From Anodontia alba (Eukaryota; Mollusca; Bivalvia; Lucinida; Lucinidae), in NCBI GenBank assembly GCA_964016985.1, contig OZ024826.1, forward strand, positions 37,737,070 through 37,801,069: 64,000 nucleotides of DNA, written 5' to 3'. Positions within the stretch are counted from its first letter, which is position 1. Every line of letters begins with the position of its first letter. Under the pieces are notes generated by a model that saw only the letters and a program-made list of their open reading frames with translations, was not told the DNA's origin and did no database searches. Below are positions 21,836 to 36,110 of this stretch, in pieces. Position numbers and translations under genes: made by a program.

Positions 21836-24800
21836 GTATGTTTAATACTACAGTATTCACATTGAAAGTCGGACAGTTAGATCTGAGCAAACAGTGAAGT
21901 ATCCGATCAAATTGCTCATTAAGAACAGCTGGTTATGGGTCAACATTGGTTGATGTTTCATCAGTAACCTGTAGAGACATTGTTAGGCTGACCAGTAGTC
22001 TTGTTCAAATGTCAAGGCAGGTTTTAGTAAAGCATTAAGATATCCGAATTTTTAGGGTTCATATGAAGCTTATATACCAATATCATCACTGCTAACCCTC
22101 TTTATACAGACACTTGATACAACGACAAAATTCGTATTAATGGCAATTTGAATGTTACAAAATCTTCGTTCAAGAGGTGACAGTTAATGAGAAATTATGC
22201 AAGAATATTGCATTAAAACTTCAAGCAACATATGGTTTGGATATTTGTTAGAATCGTCTCAGAGAGACGATTCTAATAAATATCCAAAACATATTTGAGG
22301 AAAGAGGCGATTCTGACAAATGTCCAAAACATATGTTCTGTGAGGAAATAAGAATAAAACAAGTTTTTTTTTACATGTCATTCTGTCCATTAAGGATAAT
22401 TAGCAACAGCAAATTCATTTAAATGGCAACCTTTTTGGGAACATTACGAAAACACGCCTATTCAAATATATTGAAAATTTTACCACCAAAAAATTGAAGT
22501 TTTCAGATAAAAATTCAGATATTTTTTCACATTTCTGCTCAAAACATAGATTGTGGGTACTCGTTAGAACCGCCTCGACGAGGCGGTTCTAACGAGTACC
22601 TACAATCTATGTTTTGAGCAGAAATAAGAAAAATAATATATACCCCTGTAAACCCCAGTTTTACTATATAAAAGTGGGGTTTAAGGGGGTCAAAATTATA
22701 CAGGTTTGTTTTCGTGATGAAATGCTGTCGTTGTAACGAGGGTTCACTGTAATACCCTGATTATTCGGACATCGTAAGCCTGATATCTGAACGTGCATGT
22801 TGGATTACCAGGTGATCTGTGTAAAATGTGACCGAACACATGTATGTAATTTGGGGTTGCATCAGAATTAAAGGTGAGGTTTCGCGCGAGTAAAAACTGG
22901 TTAGTTTAATTATTTAAACATACAGTCGACTCTCGTTATCTCGAATTCCAAGGGACTTTCTGAAACACTTCGAGATATCCGTACCTCGACATATCAGAGT
23001 TGCAGAAGTGAGGAAAACAATAAATCGAACAACCACATTTAACAATGAATATGTAATTTGACTCCTGAAGATAGAGATATATTGAAAATATTGTGGAAAA
23101 AAGGAGCAATTTCTCCTCTTTTCCACAATATTTTGTTACCTGTTCTCAGATTTCCATGTTAAAACAGAGACCAGAATTTCACTTCGAGATAAGCGGTTAT
23201 TCGAGATAAGCGGGGTCGAGATAACGAGAGTCGACTGTATTTTATTTCAAATAAACAAGGAAACGGGATTGGACTACAAGCTCGTATACCAACATTAGAT
23301 TTTGTCATTCCCCAACAATACAAAACACACATAATACGAGGGCGTGTCAATAAATAACCAGCCTATCTCATTTCCGATGGGCCGCGACGGTCACGATTTT
23401 CATGCTTTGTTTCAATATATGTTTTATACATGGGTACAAAATTGCACATGCATCGAGTCATTCTTTAATAAGATATTGAATGTCAAACATGGCTAGTGAT
23501 GCAAAGGCATGCTTTTCATCTAAAGTTGAGTACCGTGCTGTAATTCGGTACTTGTTTTTAAAAGGTAAAACGTCACACTAGAGGGCAATTACATCGAAAA
23601 AGAAGAGGTGGATCTCAATCGGAAATAAGTTAGGCTGGTTACTTATTGACTCACCTCGTAGTATTTAAATTTGAAGTCAATTAACAAGAAAATGTTATGT
23701 TCGTGCTGGAGAAACACTGCAGTCAAAAATACTAATGGAGTTATCAAGGAACGACCACAGTTTCTCAAGGCAGAAGATACGAGGAACAAACGGTGACCAG
23801 ACACACCGGAGCATTTGCAATACAAATGTTCCATTTAGCAATTTGATATGACCCTTCAGTGTTTACGTATACAGTCGACTCTCGTTATCTACACTTCGCT
23901 TATCTCAAATAACCGCTTATCTCGAAGTGAAAATCTGGTTCCTGTTTTAACATAGAAGTCTAACAACAGGTAACAAAATATTGTGGAAAAGAGGAGAAAT
24001 TGCTCCTCTTTTCCACAATATTTTCAATATACAGTCGAACCTCAATAGGTCGAACACCGATGGCTCGTATACCATGGCTAATTCGAACTCGCTTTTTAGT
24101 CCCTACGAAATTCTTCCGATATTTCAAGAAAACAAATATTTAGGGAAATTTTCTTCATCATAAAATTGTATGTTGTGTGTACTCATCAGAATCGCTTCAT
24201 CGAGACGATTCTAATGAGTACACTCAACATACAATTATTGTGTAGAAAATAGAAAAGATTTCCCTAAATTGCCGCTATTTGCTTCCTGACCTGGCGCCAT
24301 GATTACCCTCAGTGGTTCGAACTACCCATATCTCGAACAAATTTCCATGGTCCAAAAGATGTTCGAGCCATTGAAGTTCGATTGTATCTCTAACTTCAGG
24401 AGTCAAATTACATATTCATTTGTGAAATTTGGTTGTTCGATTTGTTCTTTCCCCGATTTTAAAAATCTGATATGTCGAGGTGCGAGTATCCCGAAATATT
24501 TCAGAGAGTCCCTTGGACTTCGAGATAACGAGAGTCGACTGTACTTCGCTTTGACATCTATCTATATTTAATGTTTGACATGGTTGATAGTCATAATCAT
24601 AATTTTCCACTGACCCATTCAGCTCAGTAGATTCAAACAGATACTAGTGTAAACAGTATAGTGCTAGGTATGTATGAAAAAACATCGTCAGAAGACGTAC
24701 CTTTGGACATGTGCGCCAAGAGAAGATTGAGATCAACTTGCACACTCTCGCAGTCTGATCAGATTCATCATAGAACGCTTTTTGAATATCCAAGGATGCA

Positions 24801-26676
24801 AAGTTTTTTGACACCAAAGACAGGCTTATTTGGGTCATCGTTTGACATACATATCGGAAGTGATGTTTTCTAACATTGAGGCACATTTGGTGCTCAACGC
24901 ATGAAAAGGACCCTTATGCAGTTTGCGGGCAAGCAAGGCCCTGATCAGCCTGCGCAATTGCGCAGGCTGATCTGGGCCTTGTTGTCCGCTTACAGAATCA
25001 AATACTGTAGTAGAATCAATGGATACTGTAGTATATGTTGACCATCATAGAATACTCAGATTAAACTGCACGGATGCACATGCTGATCTGGACCTACATT
25101 GTCTGCAAATGGCATCAGAGCCATTTTCTTGTGTCGCGCATAATTGACCGGCGCGCGAATCGCGCCGGTCTCTTAATAAGCTTTGGATTTTTATATACGG
25201 AGAAGAGTTGGATTAGCGTTGAGCGAAGTTTGGTAAGTTTGAATGTGACCTACAGTCCATATTTGGTAAGTTTGACTATGACCTGTGGTCCATACTTAAA
25301 AAGTTCAAACATATTCATATCTGACGCATGCTAAAATAAGCTTCTAGATAAGATCTGGTAACTTATTTAAGTTCTGGCATGTTTTTTTTTTTTTGTTTTT
25401 TTTTTTTTTTTAAATAATAATGTTCAAACTAAATCTCGTAGAAATTCCAATATGACTAGGATTCGCATATCAAGAAAATGCGTAAAGCTTAATAAAAGCA
25501 TACATTTAAGAATCACATTGTTGTTCTTTTTTTACCTATTACATTGACAATTTATTTAACTTTAGTATAGCCGTGTCCTATATTTCTAAGTAAACATGAA
25601 CAAAATTTGCGCCGGTACTTAGACGTTTTTTTGCGTCTAAATATTTTTTGTTTGTTTTTACTGAAGCAAATTCTCCGCATAACCATGGGTGGCTCACTTC
25701 AAATGTACCTATCTAGTATGTAAAATGGACCACCAGCCAATTTTTTTTTTCATTTTAGAGAAGACCTCTTTTCCAGAAGGGAGACAAAACTAATTATGAT
25801 AGGGCTGGATTCCCTGAAAGAAAATGAATATATTCCATTTAATGCATAGCGTCCTCCACTTCTTTTTTTTTTTATTCATGATTCTCGATGAAACGGCAAA
25901 AAAAAAAAAAAAAAAAAAATGAAATAAAAAAATAAAAAGTGGATCCATATAATTAGCTTTCTATAAATGGTAAAAGTATACATACATATATACATACATA
26001 CATACATACATACATACATACATACATACATACATAATACATATTTTATTTATATTTTTTTGGCCTTTAAATCGACAAGACGGTTTGCGGACGAAGTGCG
26101 CAAGTATATCTAAGTTTGTTTGGGGTTTTACCTGAGCTAAGCACAATACTTTGGCAGCTGTCGATCAAGATGAAAATGGCAGCTTGCTGATCGGGATTGC
26201 GATTTGTTCTAGATATGTAATTTGTATTTTAGACATAAATGAAAGTCACAAAAAATAGATTCTAAAAGGAATGACCCTGGAGAGCAATGGACGCATCCAT
26301 AGAAATGAAAACAACTGAAGTGTCAAGTCTTTTGGGCCAGACTAGCTAGGTTCGGCCAGTTAGGTTTCACTCATCTGTTACGAAAACACTCCTATTCAAA
26401 TATAATGAAAATTTCATCACCAAAAACTGAAAGTTTTCGGATAAAAATTCTGATATTTTTCATATTTATGCACAAAACATAGATTATGGGTACTCGTTAG
26501 AACAGCCTCGTCGAGGCGGTTCTAACGAGTATCCACAATTTATGTTTTGGAGCATAAATATGAAAGAATGTATACCCCTGTAAACCCTAGTTTTACTAGA
26601 TAAAAGTGGGGGTTTAAGGGGGAGTCAAAATTATATAGGAATGTTATCGTGATGAGTGATAGTGATCCGCAATGAA

Positions 26677-26742
<66 letters not shown>

Positions 26743-29490
26743 GCAGAATTGCTCAATGATCACAAAGAGACAAGAAATCATTATTTTGTAATTTGTATTC
26801 TTTCGAATGTGAGCGGGATTATTGGCGTATTGTAGTACCTATGGTGCTTTTTGTTTTTTTCTCAAGTAGAGTTATAGTAGGAGGTACATCAGATGTTTTG
26901 TTACGTCGGTAAATGAATGAGAATATTCCACCAATCAGAAAGCAAGAAAACGCACAAAGGTAAATAAAACTAATTTATTCTATTTTAGGTATAATATCCC
27001 GTCTGGCATACTTGAAGGAATTAGGCGTTGGTGCTGTGTGGCTGAGTCCATTCTACAAATCTCCTATGAAAGACTTTGGCTATGACGTAGCAGATTACAG
27101 AATGGTTGATCCTTTATTTGGAACTTTAAAGGATTTTGACGACATGATTAATACAGCACACAATTTAGGTATATCCTGCATGTCCTTATAATTTATGAAT
27201 GTGCATGGAACTCAGAGCATGATATTCAGAGATACGTTCGTGAGAAGACCATCACGAAAACATACTTAATACAATTTTGCCCCCTTAAACCCAACTTTTA
27301 TATAGTAAAATTGGGGTTTACAGGGGTATACATTAGTTTTCTTATTTCTGCTCTAAAACATAGATTGTGGGTACTCGTTAGAACCGCCTCGGCGAGGCGG
27401 TTCTAAGGAGTACCCACAATCTATGTTTTTGAGCAGAAATTTGAAAAATATCAGTCTTTTTTTTTTGTTTTGTTTCTTTTTAATCTGAAAACTGTCAGTT
27501 TTTTTTGGCGATGAAAATTTCAATATATTTAAATAGGCGTGTTTTCGTAATGTTTCGCCTCCATGTCATATATCTTTAATTAATTTTAAACCGAATAAGT
27601 TTACTTCTACATGTACTTGTGTATTTTATTACACTGCATCTATGGCTATTATGGATATGAGATCAAATTGCAACCCCTGTAATTTTCCTTCCAGCCTACA
27701 GACTGTTACAAGGCGGGTCTTCTGTTGCAGTTCTTCTTTGAATGTGTTGTTATACCCCGCCACACAATAGTGGTGGGGTATTATGGTTTCACGTTGGACG
27801 TCCGTGTGTCTGTCCGTTCGTCAGTCGTACGTCCGTCCGTCCGTTTTTCGTTTCCGGACGATAACTTGAGTAAACATCAATGGATTTTCACCAAACTTGG
27901 TATGTACATTGATATTGTGGAGATCTGGTTTGGGATTGCTAATGGGCAGATTTCGTCAAATTTTTACGGAGTTATCTGCCCGAGGCACGCGTATATTTTC
28001 GTTTCCGGACAATAACTTGAGTAAATAACAAGGGTTTTTAACCAAACTTGCTATGTGCATTGACGTTAAGGAGATATGGTTTGGGATTGCTAATGGGCAA
28101 ATTTCGTCAAATTTTTACGGAGTTATCTGCCCGAGACACGCTCATATTTTCGTTTCCGGACGATAACTTGAGTAAATAACAAGGGATTTTAACCAACTTA
28201 GCTATATATATTGACATTAAGGAGATCTGGTATGGAATTGCAAATGTGCAAATTTCGTCTATTTTTTACGGTGTTATCTGCCCGAGACACGCCCATATTT
28301 TCGTTTGCAGACGATAACTTGAGTAAATAACAAGGGATTTTAACCAAACTTGCTATATGCATTAACCTTAAGGAGATCTGTTTTGTAATTGCTAATTGGC
28401 AAATTTCGTCGAATTTTTACGGAGTTACCTGCCCGAGACACGCCCATATTTTCGTTTCTGGACGATAACTTGAAAACATAACAAGGCCTTTTAACCAAAC
28501 TTGCTATATGCATTGATATTATCAAGGTCTGCTTTAGGATTGTTATCTGTCCATTGATATTATCAAGATCTGGTTTAGGATTGTTATCTGTCCCTCCCTC
28601 ATTTTCTTTCCAGACATTTTCGCAACGATAACTTTAATACAAAAACAAATAATTACTATGGCGGGGTATTATGCTTGCGGTGCTTTTATTTGTGTTGTGC
28701 TTGTTTGAAATTCAGGCCCTGAAGCTGAGCATGAAAATTTGTCCTGCTAATAAATCTCAAATTACTAACAATGGCAAATTCTTTCTTGCTAAACATAGCT
28801 CAGCATGAAAATTTCTCTACTAATAAATATGAAAATGCTAAATATTGTTGGCATAACCATATTTATTAGCAGAGAAGATTTCATGGTCAGCTGAGTTGAG
28901 CGCGAAAAAGGTTTTATAACCTCGAGACCAGGAGAGGCATTGCTAAGTCGTTTGTTGATCTGTCAAAACAATTTTTTCAAAATATTATGAATGATACTAG
29001 TTCTAACACATAAAGTCCTCAAACATTCAGACAATTAAACACACACAAACAAACACCAGCATACACACACAAAACACTTAAACACACACGCACGAATGCG
29101 CGCGCACGCGTAAGTACATAAAGACCTCCAAGAATGAAATAGTTAAAGAAAGCTTGCTAGCAACAAAACCATAATATTGGATAGGGCAGATAAGATCTGA
29201 GGGAACTGGAGATACACGACATCAAACAACATTGCCATTTATATATTATTTTACAGGTCTAAAGTTCATTGTGGATTTTGTTCCAAATCATTCCAGTGAT
29301 CAGCACATTTGGTTCCAATTAAGCAGAAATAAGACAGGAAAATATAAGGATTACTATATATGGGCTGACGGTAAAACATTAGAGAACGGCACAATGGTGG
29401 AACCAAACAAATGGGTAAGTACATGTTTGATCGGCCCTTTCCTAACCCTTAACTCTTTCATTGCCAAATTTCAGACGACATTTGTCGTCT

Positions 29491-29523
<33 letters not shown>

Positions 29524-30546
29524 AAACTTTTGCTTAGAAAGAAACTTATATATATATAGTTGAAAGACTGAACACCAAACAGCGTAGATCCAGATGAGAC
29601 GGCTCAGTATGAGCCGTCTCATCTGGATCTATGCTGTTTGCAAAAGCCTATACGTATCGTCTAAGTCAGTGAAAGAGTTAAAGTGCTAATTACAACTACA
29701 GCAGATGACATTTTGAAATATTTTTAATTTTAGGGAACATAAGACTTGACATTTCATGTGAAATGTCTGCATAGCAGACGATTCACATAAACTGTCAAGA
29801 CTTGTTTTCGCTGAAAAAAAATCAATATAAGAATGTTGCCTGCGAGAAATTTGCTTAGCGCTTAAAAATTTAAGTATGTGCCTCATATAACTGAATGTTT
29901 AATATACTATAAAAGTAACTGGATACTTAATGCAATGTAGCCCTCTACGTATAGAAGTTTCATCATAATGAAATTCATATGCGCAGTATTTTCGTCGTAC
30001 ATTTTAATTGTCTGCGCTCATAAACATCGACAAGCTATGAGGTTGTCATTGCACCGGAATCACTTTCTCAACGGTTATGGACTGTCCAAATGCTGTTTTC
30101 CATAGATTACTTAAACATGAATGGGCGTAGACAATCTCCAATTGACTGCTTAATGTGAATGAGCGTAGACAATCTTAAAGTTACTCATTGTTCCGGAAGC
30201 ACTTTATCAATGGTCATGTACTTGTCCAATGCTGTTTTCTATTTACTGCTTAAGTGATTATAACTGAAACCCGGGATTGACTTAACCACAGTTCCGGCAC
30301 ACCACTCTCATGTTGACCATCTGAAAGGTTACCCCTGCCCCGGCCAGACTTTATCAAAGGTCATGGGATCAGTTTTGTTATTTCACTTTGAATAGTTTCT
30401 ACCACTAAAATATCATGGGATGGACATTGGATGGACTCATTTCTCACAATGGAAATTCCAATTTGGATTCACTGAGATAAAATATAGTCTAAACTCCCTG
30501 GAATATTGTTGTTGTTTGTCCTCTTGAGAAAAAAAAACTAAATAAG

Positions 30547-30582
<36 letters not shown>

Positions 30583-33500
30583 AACAACAAAAAACAACAA
30601 CAAAAAAAACAGGCACCCCATGAAAACAGACCGGGGACTATTATGTTTTATATACTGCATAAATATCAGTATTTCGTTTTCACAGACCATGTACCTTTTA
30701 CTTTGATTTACTTCATAATAAACACACAAAAGATGAATTTTATTTCAGTTTTGCTTTCCAATTCTTGAGCAAAGAAATGGGCGCACATTAATGTGCGCTT
30801 AGCGTAGATCAAACTTTTAGTAAAAGCTTATACTTGTATCAAACGTTAAGCGTTAGTCTTCATGTTTAGTTTTGATGTTGTGAATACATTTGATTAGCAA
30901 ATGCTAGCAAGAGCAAGATCGGATTTAATCAGATACAAAGAAAGTAAAACGGTCATGATACAAGACTATTTAGTTAAAATAGGGAAACGCAGTACCGATA
31001 TTTTCAAAACTCATTACTTCGTACGAAAATATCCGTCGTAGTTTTTTTACTCTTTCCTCTGTTTGTAAAGGGTAGACCAAGAAACCCAAGGCCATGAAAA
31101 ACATTATTTTAATATCAACCCATTGTAGATTGAATGAACTTTCCCACACTATATATTGGAATATTCTAATTTTGATTTTAGGTATTCCAGGCTATGTGAT
31201 TTAGATATTCCTAGAGAAAATTGGTTGAAATATTTGCGAACAGTGCAGACCCTGATCAGACACCGCATCATGCGGGGTCTGATCTGGGTCTCCACGGTTT
31301 GCCAATTACCATTTTAGGGGTCTCCAGACTACAATGGTTAAACATCATATGTATGTATACCCTCAGAAGATTTTATTTATTTCAGCAAAGCACAATACAC
31401 GGTTCAGGATCGGCCTGGCAATGGGACCCGGAAAGGCGACAGTTTTACTATCATGCATACTTGAAAGAACAACCAGACCTCAATTATCGCAATCCCGAAT
31501 TAGTAGAGGAGATGGACGTAAGTCCACCATATATATGTCGTAATTATTCAAACATATATGACTGTACAAACTTTAAGGGGACTTAACTGTAGATCTGATT
31601 GTATCGGTTCCTGAGGTCACTTATTAGTTTTGTTACACTTGGTAGGTATCGTCACGAAAACGTGCCTGTATAATTTTGACCCCCTTAAACCCAACTTTTA
31701 TGTAGTAAAACTGGGGTTTACAGGGGTATACATTATTTTTTCTTATTTCTGCTCAAAAACATAGATTATGGGTACTCGTTAGAACCGCCTCGTCGAGGCG
31801 GTTCTACCGAGTACACACAGTCTATGTTTTAAGCAGAAATATGAAAAATATCAGAAATTTTTATCTGAAAATTTTCATTTTTTCGTGGAAAAAATTTTCA
31901 GTATATTTGAATAGGCGTGTTTTCGTAATGTTCCGCCATTTTTCACAGGGTTGAAATTTTTATGACTTCCTATTGGCAGTCCTGCACACAAATCCCCTTC
32001 TGAAAACTGAAAAAAGGTCTACTCTAAACGGAAAGAGTAAAACCCTTTTCAGAATGCAATAACAGTTGATAGTTACCTCCTCCGGAAGTGTATTCGATCC
32101 CATTTATAGATCACGCTAACTCCTCATTTGAGGCGAAACTGCTCCTGTAGCAGTTTATCCAGGGGCTGCGAGTTTTGCCATTCTTCAAGCAATACCTTTC
32201 AGACATGGCCAGCTAATCAAAGTGGCATTTTTAAATGTTAGGATCATTATGGCAAAGTATTAAGGGGTCTAAAGAGCTACTGTAATTACTACTAAACTGA
32301 ATATAGTTTACATTACGAAAACACGCCTACTCAAATATATAGAAAATTTCATCTCCAAAAGCCGAAAATTTTCAGATAAAAAACTCTGATATTTTTCATA
32401 TTTCTGCTCAAAACATAGATTGTGGATACTCGTTAGAACCGCCTCGTTGAGGTGTTTCTGTTTGCTTGTGTTGCTGTTTTACAGCCCAGTCAACCCAATG
32501 GGGTCATGTCGAGCGCGGTCAGTTTACCTAACCACATTTTTACTGGGCAGGCTTGGTAAGCGATTAACCAGTATTGTGCACATTCTTTCGCTAGAAACTG
32601 TGAACTGTCTTTCTTGAATCAGCGGAAGGAAGAGAATGACTGTTGAAAATATTTCATGATCAAATCTCTACGAAAGAATGTTGCCGACCCGGCGGGCGTT
32701 GAACCCGCAACCTCCTGATCACTAGTCGGACGCGCATCTAACTAAGCCACCGAGACCGGCATCGTCGAGGCGGTTCTAACGAGTACCCACAATCTATGTT
32801 TTTGAGCAAAAATAAGAAAAATAATGTATACCCCTGTATACCCCATTTTGACTATACAAAAGTGGGGTTTAAGGGGGTCAAAATTATATAGTCATGTTTT
32901 TCGTGAAGAAATGACATGTCTGAAGCTATAATGGGTCGTATCATATTCTAAAAGCCGCATACATTCTTTTGCATTCTACATCATCGTTTTAAAAATACGA
33001 AATGAAACTGCGCTTCGAAACGTTTTTTGTCCCCTTTGTTGTTAGCATCATCCATTGAAAACCTACAAAAAGACCAGTGCGGCCAATGAAGACTCAGATC
33101 AGCCTGCGAACATTATCATCAGAGTATCCACTGACGCATGTGCCTCCAATAGCCACCAGGCCATTCAAAGATGAATGTACGAGAACCTTTGCCATACTGG
33201 GTGGATATATAGGCTGCTCTGTCTTTGCTGGGCACACGGGTCTTATTGTAGGTTTCGTCATGCGCTGCAGCTGGTTCAAGTGTATATGTTGTAGCCTATT
33301 TAGCTCCAGATAAGATGAATATCCAAATAGTTTTATTCATTTTATGTCTCCACGAAAACGTATGTCGAGGGAAATTAGAAAATATTGATGCGTAATGGTT
33401 GAAAAATACCTTACTAAGATCTATGGACTAGACGTATGCATTTCCTATAGATGTGGAATACAACTGACCAGTTTTGTTTTTTCTCGACACTAGAAGAACA

Positions 33501-33812
33501 TCAGTCAGCAAGTACACATTTCCAACGTGGCAGGTAAATTATTTGGTCGGCCTAATAATTTACCTGCCACGTTGGCATTTGGATTGTAAGATGCATAAGT
33601 ATGCGTTTACTGCATAAATAAGTGTTACCTGTATAACGTAAACGAAAGTTGCTTCACGAGGAATGCGGGAGTTTCTTACTGTCATGCCTAAATTGCAGTG
33701 GACGCATCCAAATGAATAGTAAATACAAATTTAAGGTCAAAGCGACAGGTCGGTTTGGTCCGTCTATAACTCTTTGCATGCTGGGTAATTTTGCATGCTT
33801 TTTTTGTCGTCT

Positions 33813-33844
<32 letters not shown>

Positions 33845-36024
33845 TTTTTTTTTTTTAAAAAACAATCTTTCAGGAATACCATCAGTGTCAAACAGTTTGG
33901 ATCCAGATCAGGCCCGACGTTTTGTCGGGCCTGATCTGGGTCCAAACTGTTTGCAAAGGTTATCAACAGACCAAAAAGGTCGCCTCTAGCCGGGAAAGAG
34001 TTAAAATACATGCCAGGAAAATATTATGATTTCAAACTAGTTAAATAATTTCAATTTTAGAATGTTTTGCGCTTCTGGTTGGACAGAGGAGTTGACGGAT
34101 TTCGTATAGACGCTATACCTCATCTGTTTGAAGTAGCAAACCTGTCTATGGATGTAAAACCCGGTGATGTGAGTAGTCTTTTATCTTGCACACGTGCAAT
34201 CATTTTGTATACGTGTATACGGGCTGTGCCATGCGAAAACGGGTCTTAGGGCATCCGCGCAGTCTGATCAGTGCTTTTACTGTCCGCTAACAGAAGCATT
34301 GGATACTATAGAACGAGCAATAGAGAGCAAAGGCCCGGATGAGACCTTGCGCGTGCGCAGCATGATATGAATTGGCACATTTCCCGCATGCTCTATGGCA
34401 CGTTTTCGCTTTACGCGGCCCAATCATCATGTTGTCGCGTTTTCATTTTTCTTAAAACAACTCTTTGCATACTTTGCGTTCTGCTTTCTTTCTTTTTGTA
34501 CATGAACTTGTTATGTAGTCTTGTGTTAATATTTGAAGCTGGTAAAGGAGGTAAGAATAAAGTTTTCGGTCGAGTAAAACTAGTTTAAAGGCTCCATGTG
34601 CCACAAAATAGACATTTTTAATCCAAGAAAGGTTTAATAAAGTGATATATAGTATTAATACGATCATAAAACGTGGTATCTGACAGCCTGTAAAATTTCA
34701 GTTAGTCTCTCCATTTTGAACTGGAGCAAACATGAAATGATGTTTTATCGTATCTCTGAATTAATGTTGGCAACATTAATTCAGAGATGCGATAAAAATT
34801 CATTTCATTTCAAGAACGAGAGACTAACTTAAATTTTACAGGCCGTCAGGTGCCAAATTTTATGATTGTATTAATATCGTATATACATTTATTAATCCTT
34901 TCTTTGATAATAAATTGTCTATTTTTTTAGGAATATGGTGCCTTTAAGACCTGGATTAGTTGCTTCTGCTGGCTGTTCCAGTGCGGCTCCTCTTTTGCAG
35001 TCCTGCTTTATATGTCACTCATTGCAACTGAGCCGTTATTACAGAAGTCACATATTAGTATCAGCACAGCTTCTGCAAATTGACATATTATTTGCGAAAT
35101 CTAAACTTTGCAATCATCATATCTCCAGAAAAGAGGAAGTATTCACTTAATATTTTTCTTATTACTACACGAAAACATATGTTTTTGGGTACACATTAAA
35201 TACCCACAAGATATCTTTTCATTGAAAAAAAAAAGAGAAACCGGTACTTTTCAGATAAAAAAGTAACTTATCTGAAGCTATGAACTTTTATTCACTTCTT
35301 TAAATTGGGCTGATAAGATTCGAGCCTTTGCAAAAATCTAAGGTCTGAAAATTTTGTGAGTAAATGTGAGTCAGTAGTTTATGCGCTGGAATAAACCCTT
35401 TCATTCCCAAATTTCTGACATGGACTCTTCCGTCCTCTAATTCGGAAATGTGCATTGATGCATATAGGGGATTCAGTCTAAAATAATAATAATAAAAAAA
35501 CAAAAAAAACAAAAAAAAAAAACAAACAAAAAACAAACAAAAAAAAAAAACAAAAACAAAAAAAAAACGGAACGTCAAACTATAGATCCTGATGAGATGG
35601 CTCGTTACGATATTAGGATTCTGAGATTTCAATTTGTATGCCTTTTGTGGTTTGGCAATATATTGTCATTGTAATAAATGAGCCAGCACACGAAAAAAAC
35701 TGCAATAAGACTTGTGCTACCAGCTAAGATTCAGATCAGCCTGCGCATCCGCACAGTGACCAGATTCTTAGCTGATCGCATGTGCATTCTACAGCTTCCA
35801 GGCTATCCAAAGAGCGATAAACGAGAGACCTTGCCATACTGGGTGGCTGTACAGGCTGATCTGAGTCTTTGCTGGATACACAGGTCTTATTGTAAGTTTC
35901 GTCGTGCGCTGGGGCAAATGTCTAAAATGCTACGAAAACTTACTTAGATACACGCAATATAACCATAAAACTCAAAGTAATACACAATATATTATATCAT
36001 GCACTAGATGTAAATAATATTACT

Positions 36025-36110
<86 letters not shown>

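Noticed and set aside
27849..28603. CRISPR-like array
   Set aside because: Units are 151 bp and repeat over their whole length with no spacer structure; the genome is eukaryotic.
32690..32761. Functional tRNA gene
   Set aside because: A and B boxes are SINE-derived. The segment has a SINE body, target duplications and a second copy, and no clean cloverleaf.
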